A stretch of 34,113 bases of DNA from contig JBFEKH010000018.1 of assembly GCA_041552775.1 (NCBI GenBank), positions 1-34,113 on the forward strand. The letters run 5' to 3'. Origin of the DNA: Allopontixanthobacter sp041552775. Lineage in GTDB: Bacteria > Pseudomonadota > Alphaproteobacteria > Sphingomonadales > Sphingomonadaceae. Both the position numbers and the translations under genes were made by a program. A model generated the notes under the pieces. It was not told the DNA's origin, made no database searches, and saw only the letters and a list, made by a program, of their open reading frames with translations. Positions 32,693 through 34,113 of this stretch are shown one piece after another (position 1 is the first letter of the stretch; every line of letters starts with the position of its first letter).

Positions 32693-33652
32693 GTGACTTA
32701 CGAACGCACGCTCTATCCGCCTATCGAACCGTTCGAAACCGGGATGCTAGAAGTCGGCGGCGGGCACACGCTGTATTGGGAACGTTGCGGAACGCGCGGC
32801 GCGAAACCGGTCGTATTCCTGCACGGCGGCCCGGGATCGGGCTGCGGCCCCGACCAGCGCCGCCAATTCGACCCGGCATTATACGACATTCTGCTGTTCG
32901 ATCAGCGCGGCTGCGGCCATTCCACCCCCTTTGCCAGCCTCGAAAACAACACCACCTGGGACATCGTGGCCGACATCGAACGCCTGCGCGTGTTGTTAGG
33001 TCATGAAAAATGGCAGGTGTTCGGCGGCAGCTGGGGTTCCACTCTCGCGCTATCTTATGCCCAGACCCATCCGGACCGCGTCACCGAGCTGGTGCTCCGC
33101 GGGATATTCCTGGCGCGGCAGCGAGAAGCCGACTGGCTCTACCGGTATGGCGCCAGCGAGCTCTATCCGGAAGGCTGGGCCGCGTTCGCCGGGCACATCC
33201 CGGAAGACGAACGAGGCGATTTGATTGAGGCCTATCACCGGCGCCTGACCAGTGGTGATCCGCAAGTCCAGCTGGCCGCCGCCAAGGCGTGGAGCACATG
33301 GGAAGGGCTGACCGTCACCTTGCTGCCCGATCCGGGTATGATGGAAGAATTCACCGAGGACAGCCACGCCATCGCCATCGCGCGGATCGAAAACCATTAC
33401 TTCCGGAATGATTGCTGGCTGACGGAAGGCCAACTGCTCGCCAATGCGGGCCGATTGAACGGAATTCCGGGGATTATCGTCCAAGGCCGCCACGATTGCT
33501 GCACGCCGCCGTCTGCTGCCTACGACCTGAAGCAGGTCTGGCCGGATGCCGATTTGCGTATTATCCCCGACGGCGGCCATCTGTTTACCGAGCCGGGTAT
33601 TACCGACGGCCTGATCCGTGCGAGCGATTACTTTGCCGGAAAGTCCGCATGA
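32693..33652 (+). CDS. pip: Proline iminopeptidase
   Basis: Serine peptidase (family S33, alpha/beta hydrolase) that releases N-terminal proline. The product has 319 residues from a GTG at 32693, one base after the preceding stop. The oxyanion region HGGPGSGCGPDQRR (44-57), DQRGCGHSTP, the nucleophile Ser113 in GGSWGSTLAL, the acid in QGRHDCCTPP and the catalytic His in PDGGHLF are all present. WTYWEG-like WSTWEG marks the cap domain typical of Pip. Cytoplasmic, no signal peptide. Confidence 0.94.
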   Translation: MTYERTLYPPIEPFETGMLEVGGGHTLYWERCGTRGAKPVVFLHGGPGSGCGPDQRRQFDPALYDILLFDQRGCGHSTPFASLENNTTWDIVADIERLRVLLGHEKWQVFGGSWGSTLALSYAQTHPDRVTELVLRGIFLARQREADWLYRYGASELYPEGWAAFAGHIPEDERGDLIEAYHRRLTSGDPQVQLAAAKAWSTWEGLTVTLLPDPGMMEEFTEDSHAIAIARIENHYFRNDCWLTEGQLLANAGRLNGIPGIIVQGRHDCCTPPSAAYDLKQVWPDADLRIIPDGGHLFTEPGITDGLIRASDYFAGKSA

Positions 33653-33685
33653 TCCCGGCCCATAGTTTCTGGAAGAATTGATCCC

Positions 33686-34113
33686 TTGATCCTCGTCATC
33701 GACAATTACGACAGCTTTACTTTCAACCTGGTCCATTATCTGATGGAACTGGGCGCCGAAGTGCGGGTGGTCCGCAACGATGCGCTGTCCGCTGCCGAGG
33801 CGGTGCGCAGCGGCGCAAAAGGCGTCCTGATCTCCCCCGGTCCCTGCACTCCGAATGAAGCAGGCATCAGTCTCGATCTGGTGGCAGCCTGCGCCGATGC
33901 GGAAATGCCGCTGCTAGGAGTGTGCCTGGGTCATCAGTCAATCGGCCAGCATTTCGGCGGCAAAGTCGTGCGCGGCGGGTTGATGCACGGCAAAACTTCG
34001 CCTGTAACTCACGACAGTAGCGGCGTTTTTGCTGGCCTGCCCTCGCCCTTTACCGCCACTCGATATCACTCACTGATTGTCGAGGATATTCCGTCCGCGC
34101 TGCAAGTAAACGC
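33686..34113 (+). CDS. trpG: Anthranilate synthase component II, glutamine amidotransferase (runs off the window)
   Basis: Supplies ammonia from glutamine to TrpE (may double as PabA). 142 codons are visible from a TTG start at 33686, with GGAAGA upstream; the C-terminal quarter lies beyond the right edge. The translation starts LILVIDNYDSFTFNLVHYL, has the oxyanion-loop ISPGPCTPNEAG and the nucleophile Cys80 in LLGVCLGHQSIG, then GGKVVRGGLMHGK and RYHSLIVE. The catalytic His-Glu pair would lie outside. It starts 33 bases after pip. Confidence 0.93.
   Translation, partial: MILVIDNYDSFTFNLVHYLMELGAEVRVVRNDALSAAEAVRSGAKGVLISPGPCTPNEAGISLDLVAACADAEMPLLGVCLGHQSIGQHFGGKVVRGGLMHGKTSPVTHDSSGVFAGLPSPFTATRYHSLIVEDIPSALQVN

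Noticed and set aside
1..34113. Mobile elements, CRISPR repeats, prophage or attachment sites
   Set aside because: No transposase, integrase, direct repeats at the tRNA-Arg, or repeat-spacer pattern seen; the gene content is housekeeping throughout.

Overview
The window is one continuous piece of ordinary-looking chromosome from an alphaproteobacterium, most likely a member of Sphingomonadales (Erythrobacteraceae/Sphingomonadaceae). This placement is an inference from gene style: dusB-ntrB-ntrC order, a fused ispDF, a PDH E1 beta subunit with its own lipoyl domain, lipA coupled to a COQ10/RatA-like gene, and frequent TTG/GTG starts. Genes are tightly packed. I saw no phage, transposon, CRISPR array or secretion cluster.

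Layout. 1-2.5 kb (minus strand): dusB, ntrB and the start of ntrC (nitrogen regulation). 2.6-4.8 kb (plus): ispDF, a small secreted protein of unknown function, pncC. 4.8-6.2 kb (minus): ratA/COQ10-like gene and lipA. 6.5-7.9 kb (plus): beta-carbonic anhydrase and a NYN/OST-HTH protein, closed by a shared terminator. 7.95-9.3 kb (minus): large exported protein of unknown function. 9.6-13.3 kb (plus): gyrA and an overlapping TauD-type dioxygenase. 13.3-13.9 kb (minus): YhhN membrane protein. 14.0-15.4 kb (plus): trmFO. 15.4-19.6 kb (minus): an EF-hand gene broken by an amber codon, a short squalene/phytoene-synthase-like protein, pdhB, pdhA and ftsB. 19.6-22.3 kb (plus): hppD and a VOC protein behind a clear promoter/operator, then an MscS channel. 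22.3-24.0 kb (minus): tRNA-Arg(CCT), DUF1178, nitrilase and grxC. 24.0-24.8 kb (plus): hsp20. 24.8-25.1 kb: non-coding, strongly structured. 25.1-28.1 kb (minus): pyrG, secG, tpiA. 28.3-34.1 kb (plus): ppiD-like chaperone, trpE, a lipoprotein glycosidase, pip, and the start of trpG.

The most interesting non-coding signals are around 24-25 kb. hsp20 has a textbook alphaproteobacterial RpoH promoter and, at its ribosome binding site, a hairpin matching the last hairpin of ROSE RNA thermometers, including the bulged G opposite the Shine-Dalgarno. Between hsp20 and pyrG there are six consecutive hairpins in about 147 bases. Five of the six gain G-U pairs, or replace A-C mismatches with them, only when read from the minus strand, which suggests an unannotated structured RNA. 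Other points of note are the amber codon inside the EF-hand gene, a Met at the GyrA quinolone position 87, a dyad operator on the hppD promoter, and two unrelated genes lodged between trpE and trpG.
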